Positions 12,901 to 18,585 of a stretch of 18,585 bases of DNA are shown in pieces. The position numbers were made by a program, and so were the translations under genes. Position 1 is the stretch's first letter. Each line of letters opens with the position of its first letter. The notes beneath the pieces were generated by a model that saw only the letters and a list, made by a program, of their open reading frames with translations, made no database searches and had not been told where the DNA came from. This DNA is from Actinomycetota bacterium (GTDB lineage: Bacteria; Actinomycetota; Actinomycetes; Streptosporangiales; Streptosporangiaceae), in assembly GCA_003242605.1 (NCBI GenBank), contig QGUZ01000078.1, positions 1-18,585 on the forward strand, in the 5' to 3' direction.

Positions 12901-13549
12901 GCCAGTCGTCGAGGAAGACGAACCGCGGCAGCCCGGGGCGGGTGTCGTCGCTCTCCCGGGTGGAGAACGTCCAGTAGCGGCCGGTGCCGTCCCCGACGAT
13001 CTCGCCGAGCAGGTCGATGAGGCCCCACAGCAGGTTCCCGGGCCGGACGCCGGGCGGCAGCCGGCAGGAGAACCCCTGGTCCGGGGCGCGCAGCACCTCG
13101 GCCGCGAGGCGGCGCAGCGCGTCGTGCGGGCCCCGCCGCACCTGATCGGTGCGCTCGTCCCGCAGGATCGGGGAGAGCCCGCCGAGGCGGGCGGCGTCGA
13201 TCGGCTCGTCCCGCTCCGCGGGGATCCAGTGGTGCCAGGTGTCCGCCGTGGCGAGCACGGACCTCGGCTCGAACACCTCTCCCTCGCCCACGAAGGCGTA
13301 GGTGACGGTGCCCGCGTCGGGATCGGCCGCGGGCAGCCGGTGCAGGGCGACCACCCGGTCGTCCCACACCAGCCGGCACACGCTCGCCCCGGGCTCCACC
13401 CCGGGGACGCGGCGCGGCTCGGCGAGCGGCGCGAGCCGCCGCTCCCACCGCTCCCGCTCGGCCGGGTCGGTGATCGAGGAACGGCGCAGCCCCGGCATGG
13501 CCGCGCTCTGCGGGCGGCCGAACACCAGCCAGTCGACGCGGCGGCTCAT
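9995..13549 (-). CDS. Large tail-anchored protein with low-complexity repeat linker, function unknown
   Basis: 1184 aa, not recognised. Residues 1-316 are globular: it opens MSRRVDWLVFGRPQSAAMPG and includes GVEPGASVCRLVWDDRVVALHRL, LPPGVRPGNLLWGLIDLLGEIVGDG, YWTFSTRESDDTRPGLPRF and GVRRLLRRIGIRHERHG. Residues 316 to about 1000 are Ala/Pro/Gly/Ser/Glu-rich, with five degenerate copies of a motif like SVPG-APAVRAADVERAGS. From about 1000 there is a helical domain (FLVQRLRTAETSADVRQGVD, LPPDELDRALRDLVRCSF, TLRRAVELAGRDDT), a short linker and one terminal membrane helix, VPALVVLAIFLFGTAVIFL, with only four residues behind it. No signal peptide, so the bulk should be cytoplasmic. The start is chosen by the onset of the globular domain; the SD is weak, and an upstream ORF overlaps it by ATGA. 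It is convergent with the receptor kinase. Confidence 0.82.
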   Translation of the reverse strand: MSRRVDWLVFGRPQSAAMPGLRRSSITDPAERERWERRLAPLAEPRRVPGVEPGASVCRLVWDDRVVALHRLPAADPDAGTVTYAFVGEGEVFEPRSVLATADTWHHWIPAERDEPIDAARLGGLSPILRDERTDQVRRGPHDALRRLAAEVLRAPDQGFSCRLPPGVRPGNLLWGLIDLLGEIVGDGTGRYWTFSTRESDDTRPGLPRFVFLDDWRHSGLQPSHFRLDLAAPPPGRDRYLDAADALLETYRSGAATGVRRLLRRIGIRHERHGEAERIAIVLKYAEVKGIRVAGPVVRDSEPTVERRVPAHRRQPYPFAPPQTPPGTPPAAAAPGENPGRRPTPQAQASGAPPGNPRPYGTAGTAGPAAPPPPAAERVGPPPGSPPVDTGARTAGSTPPPPEAAWSGAQSGPAQSAEPPSGPAAPAETSAADRVGPPPSGPRPDHERTGAADAGASRSAGAGERSGSPSRAGEPSASVPGPAPAVRAADVERAGSAPQGSPPTGVAGAGASAAEAWASPPVVAAESAGSQTPATEPSIGAPGSTSAVRARDVERAASAPDPESSPSEVPGSRMSAAEPGASSSVPRSGAPSRAGEPPVSVPGSAPAERFAGMERTGAAPGATGSPPSVAEPSSASGPAPVVGAGDVERVGVASDPEGSPPSGVASPGTSVAEPGASSSVPRPGSPSRVEEPSASVPGSAPAVRAANVEQAGSPRSGAAGAGAGGADPTMAPSTGSPASAAQASGATGSADDPENRPPGEAADGGAEAAEQAGSSASGAGRPAAPEAETPRSATAPGEVSASAGPAKPEAEPHEAVTALRMEPPGGAADAGGAAEPEPRRHGAGTSPSAAPEAGASGAGITPSSGTGPGDAGAGTSGGPESAAASARPDAGAGASGSAGPSAQGGTQAGSPSNAAGSPEEAGGSEPGAAARPERAAEASAATPQPTPGEAARPERSTAEGADATTPLPPVRSGGEAAGGAAGAAAETRPVAPVAERGPSENVPFLVQRLRTAETSADVRQGVDGLARVVEGDARARAQLRDILIGNGFFRERLSGVLPPDELDRALRDLVRCSFADGDERTLRRAVELAGRDDTTQGMRVALLEAVVAHGGAEIWLAHYGPSAMPAIPRSRRPVAGPPREPERPARSTHPIRTANALSEFKVPALVVLAIFLFGTAVIFLVGRL
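11440..12125 (-). repeat. Degenerate in-frame tandem repeats in the large gene
   Basis: Similar segments begin at about 11446, 11629, 11731, 11911 and 12097 (plus-strand anchor CAGGAGCCGA and variants). Spacings are 183, 102, 180 and 186 bp, all multiples of three, so a unit of about 61 codons with one shortened copy. Protein motifs: APAVRAADVERAG, TSAVRARDVERAA, APAERFAGMERTG, APVVGAGDVERVG and APAVRAANVEQAG. Preserved frame shows that the expansion occurred under coding constraint. Confidence 0.7.
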
Positions 13550-13809
13550 CGGCCCACCCCCGGCGTCCGAGGGCCCGCGGGTACGGCGGGGCCGCCGGCG
13601 GCGCGGCTCACCGCCGCGTACCGGTGCCCGCCCGGCGCACGCCACGGCCCGGACACCGCGGTTCCGGGCAGCGGGGCGCGGCCCTCCGGTCCGGACCGCC
13701 CGCCGTCGCCCCCGGCGACGCGTGGCGGCGCGCCGCCCACCGCTCCGGCGGCGTATTCCGCCGCCCCGTTCCGCCGAATCCTGCCGGGGACATCGGCGAC
13801 CTCCGGCAT
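13546..13809 (-). CDS. Possible small protein coupled to the large gene
   Basis: 87 aa, opening MPEVADVPGRIRRNGAAEYA, Gly/Ala/Pro/Arg-rich, with no recognised domain, membrane segment or cysteine. For it: a GAGGGGG ribosome binding site four bases before ATG 13809, strong G/C preference at third codon positions, and a stop that overlaps the next ATG as ATGA, the usual form of translational coupling. Against it: no homology I know of, and in such GC-rich DNA chance ORFs of this size are common. Confidence 0.4.
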   Translation of the reverse strand: MPEVADVPGRIRRNGAAEYAAGAVGGAPPRVAGGDGGRSGPEGRAPLPGTAVSGPWRAPGGHRYAAVSRAAGGPAVPAGPRTPGVGR

Positions 13810-14379
13810 CGTCCCCCCTCACCGTCCACCCGCGCTTCCCGGCTCCTTACCCCAGATTTACCGCCCCGCGAACCAGGTGGAGAACGATTTGCGCAAGCGT
13901 GTGGGCAACGGCGTCCTGCGTCGCCCGCGGCGGAGCGGCACCGGCGGCCCGAGACCCGACATTTGGGACACATTCCGGCCGATATTTCGGACGCCGCACG
14001 GCGAGAAAAGATAGCGGGGAGATCCCCGCCCCGCGAGCGAACGCGTGCCGCCGCAACGCGAAAAAGCCGTCGATACCGTCCACCCGGCGGCGATGCCGGG
14101 CGGCCGGCGGCGGCCTCGGGCGTGCGGCGGCCGTGATCCCGGCCGCCCCCAGCCGCCGCACGACGGCGGGCAGGCGCGCGCGGGATGCGCGTGGCGAGCG
14201 ACGACGGCGGCGGCGTCGCCCACCAGGCGCCGACGGCGGGCCCGGTGACGAGGTCCGGTACGGCCTGGGCCGGACGGCGAGGCGCCCGCGCGCCGGCCCG
14301 GTTCGGCGGGGCTCACCCGCCGTCCGCGGCGGCGCGTGCGGCGCCCACGGGACGTCGCCGGGCGATGCGGAAGGGGTGG
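13810..14379. other. Intergenic region without a convincing gene
   Basis: 570 bp between urtE and the large gene/possible small ORF, all on the minus strand. It contains a locally AT-richer patch (13960-14020) suitable for a promoter, with the short inverted repeat CCGA-TATT-TCGG. At 14014-14029 there is GCGGGGA-GA-TCCCCGC, a 7-bp-arm palindrome. Further right is the stem at 14121-14162. ORFs across it have no ribosome binding sites and no recognisable products. Confidence 0.45.
14121..14162 (-). terminator. Inverted repeat downstream of urtE, possible terminator
   Basis: CGTGCGGCGGC (14121-14131) and GCCGCCGCACG (14152-14162) are perfect 11-bp arms with a 20-nt loop. It lies about 220 bp past the urtE stop and has no U-tract. 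It may end or stabilise the urt transcript; could be chance in GC-rich DNA. Confidence 0.3.
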
Positions 14380-15072
14380 CTAGACCGCGAGCAGCCGGTG
14401 GACCTCCTCCCCGCGCAGCTCGTCGGCCGAGCCGGAGTGGACCACGTGGCCCGCGTCGAGAATGAGGAAGCGATCGGCCATACGCAGTGCCAGGTCCACG
14501 TACTGCTCCACGAGCAGAACGGCCAGGCCAGAGGTGTGCAGGCGTTCGATCGCTTCCTCGATTTCGAGAATAATCGACGGCTGGATGCCCTCGGTCGGCT
14601 CGTCGAGGATGAGCAGCTTCGGCCGGGTGACCAGGGCGCGGGCGATCGCGAGCTGCTGCTGCTGGCCGCCGGAGAGGAACCCGGCGCGGCGCTTGAGCAG
14701 CGGCTTGAGCCGGGGGAAGATCTCCAGCGCCTCGTCGATCGCGCTCTCGTCCCGGTGCGGCGAGGCCTCGAGCGTCACCAGCAGGTTGCCGAGCACGCTG
14801 AGCTGCGGGAAGGTCTCGTGGCCCTGCGGCACGTAGCCCATGCCGAGCCGTACCCGCTCGTGCGGCTTGAGCCTGGTGACGTCGCGGCCCTCGAAGGTGA
14901 CCGTGCCCGCAGTGGCGGGGATCACCCCCATGATCGTGTTGAGCAGCGTGGTCTTGCCGACGCCGTTGCGGCCCATGACGCACACGAGCTGCCCGGGCTC
15001 GACGTCGAGCGAGACGCCGAAGAGCACCCGCGCCCGGCCGTACCCCGACTCAAGACCGCGGACCGACAGCAC
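14380..15072 (-). CDS. urtE: Urea ABC transporter ATP-binding protein UrtE
   Basis: 230 aa, one of two cytoplasmic ATPases energising the urea importer. Walker A GRNGVGKT (34-41), Q-loop VPQGHETFPQ (81-90), signature LSGGQQQQ (133-140), Walker B LLILDEP (153-159) with switch His replaced by the LVEQYVD pattern typical of LivF/UrtE proteins. DEPTEGIQPSIILEIE is characteristic of UrtE rather than LivF (inference from family knowledge). It starts with GTG directly after the urtD stop (TAGGTG), with GGAGG eight bases upstream inside urtD. Last gene of the operon. Confidence 0.93.
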   Translation of the reverse strand: MLSVRGLESGYGRARVLFGVSLDVEPGQLVCVMGRNGVGKTTLLNTIMGVIPATAGTVTFEGRDVTRLKPHERVRLGMGYVPQGHETFPQLSVLGNLLVTLEASPHRDESAIDEALEIFPRLKPLLKRRAGFLSGGQQQQLAIARALVTRPKLLILDEPTEGIQPSIILEIEEAIERLHTSGLAVLLVEQYVDLALRMADRFLILDAGHVVHSGSADELRGEEVHRLLAV

Positions 15073-15858
15073 CTATCCCACCTCCCCGGGCACCGGCTGG
15101 GCGGCCCGGCCGAGATAGACCTCGCGCACCTTCGGGTCGTTGCGCACCTGGTCCACCGAGCCTTCCATCAGCACCTTGCCCTCGTGCAACACCGTGACGA
15201 CCGAGGCGTGACGGCGCAGGAAATCCATGTCGTGCTCGATCACGATCACCGTGTGCTCCGCGGCGATCCGGGTGAGCAGCTCTCCGGTGCGGGCACGCTC
15301 CTCCTTCGACATGCCGGCCACCGGCTCGTCGAGCAGCAGCAGCCGGGGTTCCTGCGCGATCAACATGCCGATCTCGAGCCACTGGCGCTGGCCGTGCGAG
15401 AGCGTGCCGGCGGCCTTGTCGGCGAGATCGGTGAGTCCCGTAACCTCGAGTGCCCGCGCGACCGCGTCCGAAACACCCTTTCTGCGCCTTATGAGCGACC
15501 AGAGCGGCCGCCGGAACGACGCGGCGAGGTCGAGGTTCTCCACGACCGTGAGCTCCTCGAACACCACCGACGTCTGGAAGGTACGGCCCACGCCGAGCCG
15601 GACGATCTCGTGCTCCCTGCGGCCGACCAGCTCGGTCCCGGCGAACCGCACCGACCCGGAGGCGGGCCGGGTGAGCCCCGTGATCACGTCGACCAGGGTG
15701 GTCTTGCCCGCGCCGTTCGGGCCGATGAGGAAGCGCAGCTCGCCCTTGGCGACGGTGAGGTCGACGCCGTCGAGCGCGCGGAAGCCGTCGAAGACCACCG
15801 ACAGATCGCGGATCTCCAGCAGCGGCTCCGCCGCGCGGCCGGTTCCGTTGCCGCTCAT
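15073..15858 (-). CDS. urtD: Urea ABC transporter ATP-binding protein UrtD
   Basis: 261 aa, LivG/UrtD-type ATPase. Walker A GPNGAGKTT (46-54), GRTFQTSVVFEELTVVENL (91-109), signature LSHGQRQW (153-160), Walker B LLLLDEP (173-179), then VAGMSKEERARTGELL and switch-region IVIEHDMDFLRRHA. VAGMSKEE and the His in LSHGQ fit UrtD. The ATG at 15858 overlaps the urtC stop as ATGA and has GAAGGAGG four bases upstream, so it is translationally coupled. It pairs with UrtE on the UrtB/UrtC permease. Confidence 0.93.
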   Translation of the reverse strand: MSGNGTGRAAEPLLEIRDLSVVFDGFRALDGVDLTVAKGELRFLIGPNGAGKTTLVDVITGLTRPASGSVRFAGTELVGRREHEIVRLGVGRTFQTSVVFEELTVVENLDLAASFRRPLWSLIRRRKGVSDAVARALEVTGLTDLADKAAGTLSHGQRQWLEIGMLIAQEPRLLLLDEPVAGMSKEERARTGELLTRIAAEHTVIVIEHDMDFLRRHASVVTVLHEGKVLMEGSVDQVRNDPKVREVYLGRAAQPVPGEVG

Positions 15859-17003
15859 GCCGCCTCCTTCGCCTCCCGCGCCGCCCATCCCGCCCGGGCC
15901 CGCCGCCGCAGCCGGGCGAGCGCGTCCCGGGCCGCGGCGAGCAGCCCGGCGACGCCGCCGGGGACGAGGGTCATGACCAGGATGAACAGCGCGCCCTGCA
16001 GGTAGAGCCAGCCGCCGGCGAACTCCTCGCTGAAGGCGGTCTTGGCCCAGTTCATCAGCACCGCGCCGAGCACCGCGCCGCCGAGCGCGTACCGGCCGCC
16101 GACCGCGACCGCGACGACGAGCTCCAGCGACGGCACCACGCCGAGCAGCGCGGGCGAGATGATGCCGACCACCGGCACGAACAGCGCGCCCGCGATCCCC
16201 GCCATGCCCGCCGCGACCGCGAACGTGATCGTCTTGACCACGGCCGGGTCGTAGCCGAGGAACCGCACCCGGTCCTCGGCGTCGCGGACCGCGACGAGCA
16301 GCCTGCCGAACCGGCTGCTCGCGAGCTGCCAGGCGAGCAGGAACAGCAGCCCGAGCGTGATCGCGACCGCGAAGTAGAGCACGCGCTGGGTGGCGTCCGC
16401 GGCGAGGTCGAGGCCGAACAGCTCGTAGAAGTTGGTCAGGCCGTTGGTGCCGCCGGTGAGCCCCTGCTGGCCGACGAGCAGGATCACCAGCGCGGCGGCG
16501 AGCGCCTGGGTGAGGATCGCGAAGTACGCGCCGCGCACCCGGCGGCGGAACACGAGCAGGCCGAGCACGGTGGCGATCGCGACCGGCAGCACCACGGCCG
16601 CCGCGAGCGCGAACACGGGGCTGCGGAACGGCGCCCACAGCGCGGGCAGCTCCTCCACCCCGCTCCACACCATGAAGTCGGGCAGGTCGCCCCCGGCGTC
16701 GTTGAGCTTGAGGTACATCCCCATCGAGTAGCCGCCGATGCCGAAGAACACCCCCTGCCCGAGGGTGAGCATGCCGCCCCGGCCCCAGGCGAGCCCGATG
16801 CCGAGGGCGACGATCGCGTAGCACAGATACTTGGCGAGCAGGTTCAGCCGGAACGGCTCGAGCCCGAGCGGCGCCACGACGAGCAGGAGCAGCGCGACCA
16901 CGGCGAACAGCCCGGGCCCCGAGCACGCCGCCGCGGCGAGGCGGGCCGGCGCGGCGGGCCGCCGTACCGGCCGCTCCGGAACGGTCTTCAACGTGACGGT
17001 CAT
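15855..17003 (-). CDS. urtC: Urea ABC transporter permease UrtC
   Basis: 382 aa, LivM-like inner-membrane permease. Hydrophobic helices start at GPGLFAVVALLLLVVAPLGL; then YAIVALGIGLAWGRGGMLTLGQGVFFGIGGYSMGMYLKL, which is strongly UrtC-like, followed by a long periplasmic loop with DFMVWSGVEELPALWAPF. VRDAEDRVRFLGYDPAVVKTITF is the cytoplasmic coupling (EAA-like) region that meets the ATPases. The C-terminus ends in basic residues. The start at 17003 overlaps the urtB stop (ATGA). Confidence 0.93.
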   Translation of the reverse strand: MTVTLKTVPERPVRRPAAPARLAAAACSGPGLFAVVALLLLVVAPLGLEPFRLNLLAKYLCYAIVALGIGLAWGRGGMLTLGQGVFFGIGGYSMGMYLKLNDAGGDLPDFMVWSGVEELPALWAPFRSPVFALAAAVVLPVAIATVLGLLVFRRRVRGAYFAILTQALAAALVILLVGQQGLTGGTNGLTNFYELFGLDLAADATQRVLYFAVAITLGLLFLLAWQLASSRFGRLLVAVRDAEDRVRFLGYDPAVVKTITFAVAAGMAGIAGALFVPVVGIISPALLGVVPSLELVVAVAVGGRYALGGAVLGAVLMNWAKTAFSEEFAGGWLYLQGALFILVMTLVPGGVAGLLAAARDALARLRRRARAGWAAREAKEAA

Positions 17004-17878
17004 GTGAGCGCCCTCGATCGCAGTACGAACAGGCCTTGCGGCCGGATCTGCAGGAACGCGATGATCACCGCGAAGACGATCACCTTCGCGAGGCTCGCGT
17101 TCGTCCAGAACTCGGCGTAGGAGCTGAGCAGCCCGAGCCCGAATGCGGCGAGCACGGCGCCGCCGAGCCGGCCGAGGCCCCCGCACACGACCACGAGGAA
17201 CGCGTCCACGATGTAGTACGTGCCGAGGGCCGGGCCGACCGGCCCGATCAGGGTGAGCGCGACGCCGGCGATGCCGGCGAGGCCCGAGCCGATGAAGAAC
17301 GTGAGCTGGTCCACCCGGCCGGTGTTGATGCCGCCGATCGCGGCGAGCCGCCGGTTCTGCATCACCGCCTGCATCCGGCGGCCCTGGGACGACCGGGCGA
17401 GGTAGGCCCAGATCGCCAGCACGCAGCCGACGGCGAGGGCGAGGATGAACAGCCGGGCGTAGGGGATCTGCGTGCCGAACAGCGGCAGCCCGCCGCTGAG
17501 CCAGCCCGGGGCCACCACCTGGACGTTCGGCGCGCCGAACAGGTCCCGGGCGAGCTGCTGCAGCACGAGGCTCACCCCCCAGGTGAGCAGCAGCGTGTCG
17601 AGCGGGCGGCCGTAGAAGCGGCGGATGGCGAGCCGCTCCAGCAGCCACCCCATCGCGCCCGCGACGAGGAACGCGACCGGCAGCGCCACCGGCACCGCGG
17701 CGGTGCCGACGACCGCCTGCAGCAGGTAGGCGGTGTAGGCCCCGGCCATGATGAACTCGCCGTGGGCCATGTTGATCACGCCCATCTGGCCGAACGTGAA
17801 CGTCAGGCCGAGCGCGATGAGCAGCAGCACGGCCGCGATCGACAGCCCGACGGGCAACTGGTTGAGGAAGGCCTGCAC
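17000..17878 (-). CDS. urtB: Urea ABC transporter permease UrtB
   Basis: 292 aa, LivH-like permease of the urea importer. Typical segments are ALGLTFTFGQMGVINMAHGEFIMAGAYTAYLLQ near the N-terminus, RPLDTLLLTWGVSLVLQQLARDLFGAPNVQV, MQAVMQNRRLAAIGGINTGRVDQLTFFIGSGLAGIAG (coupling loop) and VVVCGGLGRLGGAVLAAFGLG. The C-terminus, IRPQGLF, is a family hallmark. GTG start at 17878 with AAGGAG five bases upstream. It follows urtA after 145 bp that contain a strong hairpin, then overlaps urtC by four bases. Confidence 0.93.
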   Translation of the reverse strand: MQAFLNQLPVGLSIAAVLLLIALGLTFTFGQMGVINMAHGEFIMAGAYTAYLLQAVVGTAAVPVALPVAFLVAGAMGWLLERLAIRRFYGRPLDTLLLTWGVSLVLQQLARDLFGAPNVQVVAPGWLSGGLPLFGTQIPYARLFILALAVGCVLAIWAYLARSSQGRRMQAVMQNRRLAAIGGINTGRVDQLTFFIGSGLAGIAGVALTLIGPVGPALGTYYIVDAFLVVVCGGLGRLGGAVLAAFGLGLLSSYAEFWTNASLAKVIVFAVIIAFLQIRPQGLFVLRSRALT

Positions 17879-17959
17879 TCCGGCTCCTTGGGTCGGCTCC
17901 GTGAGTCGTCGTCCGAAGGTCGGTCCTGACGGGCCGCCCGGCGGCCGCGGACCCGGGTA

Positions 17960-17990
17960 CGGCCGGCCGGGTGCGCGCCCCGGCCGGCCG
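17960..17990 (-). terminator. Strong stem-loop between urtA and urtB
   Basis: CGGCCGGCCGGG (17960-17971) and CCCGGCCGGCCG (17979-17990) pair perfectly over 12 bp with a 7-nt loop. It lies 33 bp past the urtA stop and has no U-tract. In binding-protein operons such stems usually attenuate read-through or protect the upstream mRNA, giving more UrtA than permease; that role here is inference. Confidence 0.55.
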
Positions 17991-18023
17991 CCGCGTGCCC
18001 CGCGAACCGGGCGTGCCCCGCGG

Positions 18024-18585
18024 TCAGCTCAGGCCGCCCGCCCAGGAGTAGGTCTTCAGGTAGGGGTCGGGCTTGATCGGCTCGCCGGAGTTCCACACCT
18101 CCCGGATCAGGCCGTCCTGCTCGATCACGCCGATGCGCGCCGTCTTGTACAGGTGCTGGTTCTCGCCGTCGATCGTGACGGGGCCCTCGGGGCGCTGCAT
18201 CGTGATGCCGGCCGCGGCCTTCTTCACCGCCTCCACCTCGGTGGTGCCGGCCTTCTTGGCCGCCTCGGCCCACAGGTAGACCGCGTTGTAGCCGGCCTCC
18301 ATCGGGTCGGAGGTGACCCGGTCGGCGCCGTACCGCTCCTTGAACGCCTTGACGAACCTCTCGTTCTCCGGCAGCTCGGTGGTCTGGTAGTAGTTCCACG
18401 CCACCAGGTGCCCGGCGATGTTGTCGACGCCGATGCCCTTGACCTCCTCCTCGGCCACGCTCACCGACATCACCGGCGTGTCCTCGGCGGTCACCCCGGC
18501 GCTCTTGAGCTGCTTGAAGAACGCCACGTTGCTGTCGCCGTTGAGGGTGTTGAACACCGCGTCCGGCTTGGCGTCGACGATCTTG
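18024..18585 (-). CDS. urtA: Urea ABC transporter substrate-binding protein UrtA (3' part, cut by window edge)
   Basis: The C-terminal 186 codons of a type I periplasmic binding protein; the start and lipoprotein/secretion signal lie outside the window. Visible features: KPDAVFNTLNGDSNVAFFKQL, MSVSVAEEEVKGIG, AGHLVAWNYYQTTELPENERF, DPMEAGYNAVYLWAEAAKKAG, QRPEGPVTIDGENQHLYKTARIG and a final YLKTYSWAGGLS. These match UrtA-type urea receptors rather than LivJ/AmiC by family knowledge. It is followed by urtBCDE on the same strand. Confidence 0.9.
   Translation of the reverse strand, partial: KIVDAKPDAVFNTLNGDSNVAFFKQLKSAGVTAEDTPVMSVSVAEEEVKGIGVDNIAGHLVAWNYYQTTELPENERFVKAFKERYGADRVTSDPMEAGYNAVYLWAEAAKKAGTTEVEAVKKAAAGITMQRPEGPVTIDGENQHLYKTARIGVIEQDGLIREVWNSGEPIKPDPYLKTYSWAGGLS

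Noticed and set aside
13847..14983. 378-codon minus-strand ORF overlapping urtE
   Set aside because: Out-of-frame reading of urtE continuing into the intergenic region; no start signal and no domain.
14380..17878. Branched-chain amino acid (liv) transporter instead of urea transporter
   Set aside because: UrtD/UrtE-type motifs (VAGMSKEE, DEPTEGIQPSII), UrtC N-terminal region and UrtA C-terminus fit the urea system better, though substrate is not proven by sequence.

Overview
The base composition (very high GC, strong G/C bias at third codon positions), the actinobacterial type of LeuA, the PknB-like receptor kinase, the DUF2630 protein and leaderless-type starts point to a chromosomal segment of a high-GC actinomycete. 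Streptosporangiales or a close relative is my inference; nothing in the window proves the genus. I see no tRNA, rRNA, CRISPR array, insertion sequence or phage gene.

Left part (1-5.4 kb), small regulator/enzyme pairs. On the minus strand lie the 5' part of a GlxA/DJ-1-type regulator (1-429) and an atypical NAD-binding SDR protein (512-1462). A WHG-type TetR regulator (1767-2480, plus) is divergent from the SDR gene, and two 17-bp palindromic operators sit between them. An HxlR regulator (2735-3160, minus) is divergent from a DHA2-family MFS exporter (3241-4707, plus), again with an inverted repeat in the shared promoter region. A decayed duplicate of the 3' end of leuA (4783-5037), with a duplicated terminator, lies behind the exporter. 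The exporter's last codons come from the same duplicated block. A DUF2630 gene (5096-5341) follows.

Middle (5.5-10 kb). leuA (5586-7298, minus) encodes 2-isopropylmalate synthase. It is preceded by a leucine-rich leader peptide (7454-7498) and mutually exclusive RNA stems, the layout of a translation-coupled attenuator. Divergent from it is the most striking gene, 7905-9962. It encodes a PknB-like Ser/Thr kinase, one membrane span and an extracytoplasmic GH6 (cellulase-family) domain. That domain keeps the fold-diagnostic motifs but has lost the catalytic acid aspartate and another conserved active-site aspartate, so it looks like a carbohydrate sensor on a receptor kinase.

Right-middle (10-14.4 kb). 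A convergent gene of about 1184 codons (9995-13549, minus) encodes an N-terminal globular domain, about 680 residues of Ala/Pro/Gly/Ser-rich repeats, a small C-terminal helical domain and a C-terminal membrane anchor. I do not recognise it. A possible 87-aa ORF overlaps its start by ATGA. The 13810-14379 stretch looks non-coding.

Right end (14.4-18.6 kb). This is a urea-type ABC transporter operon on the minus strand: urtA (3' part only), urtB, urtC, urtD, urtE. The last four genes are tightly coupled, and a strong hairpin separates urtA from urtB. No urease genes are in the window.
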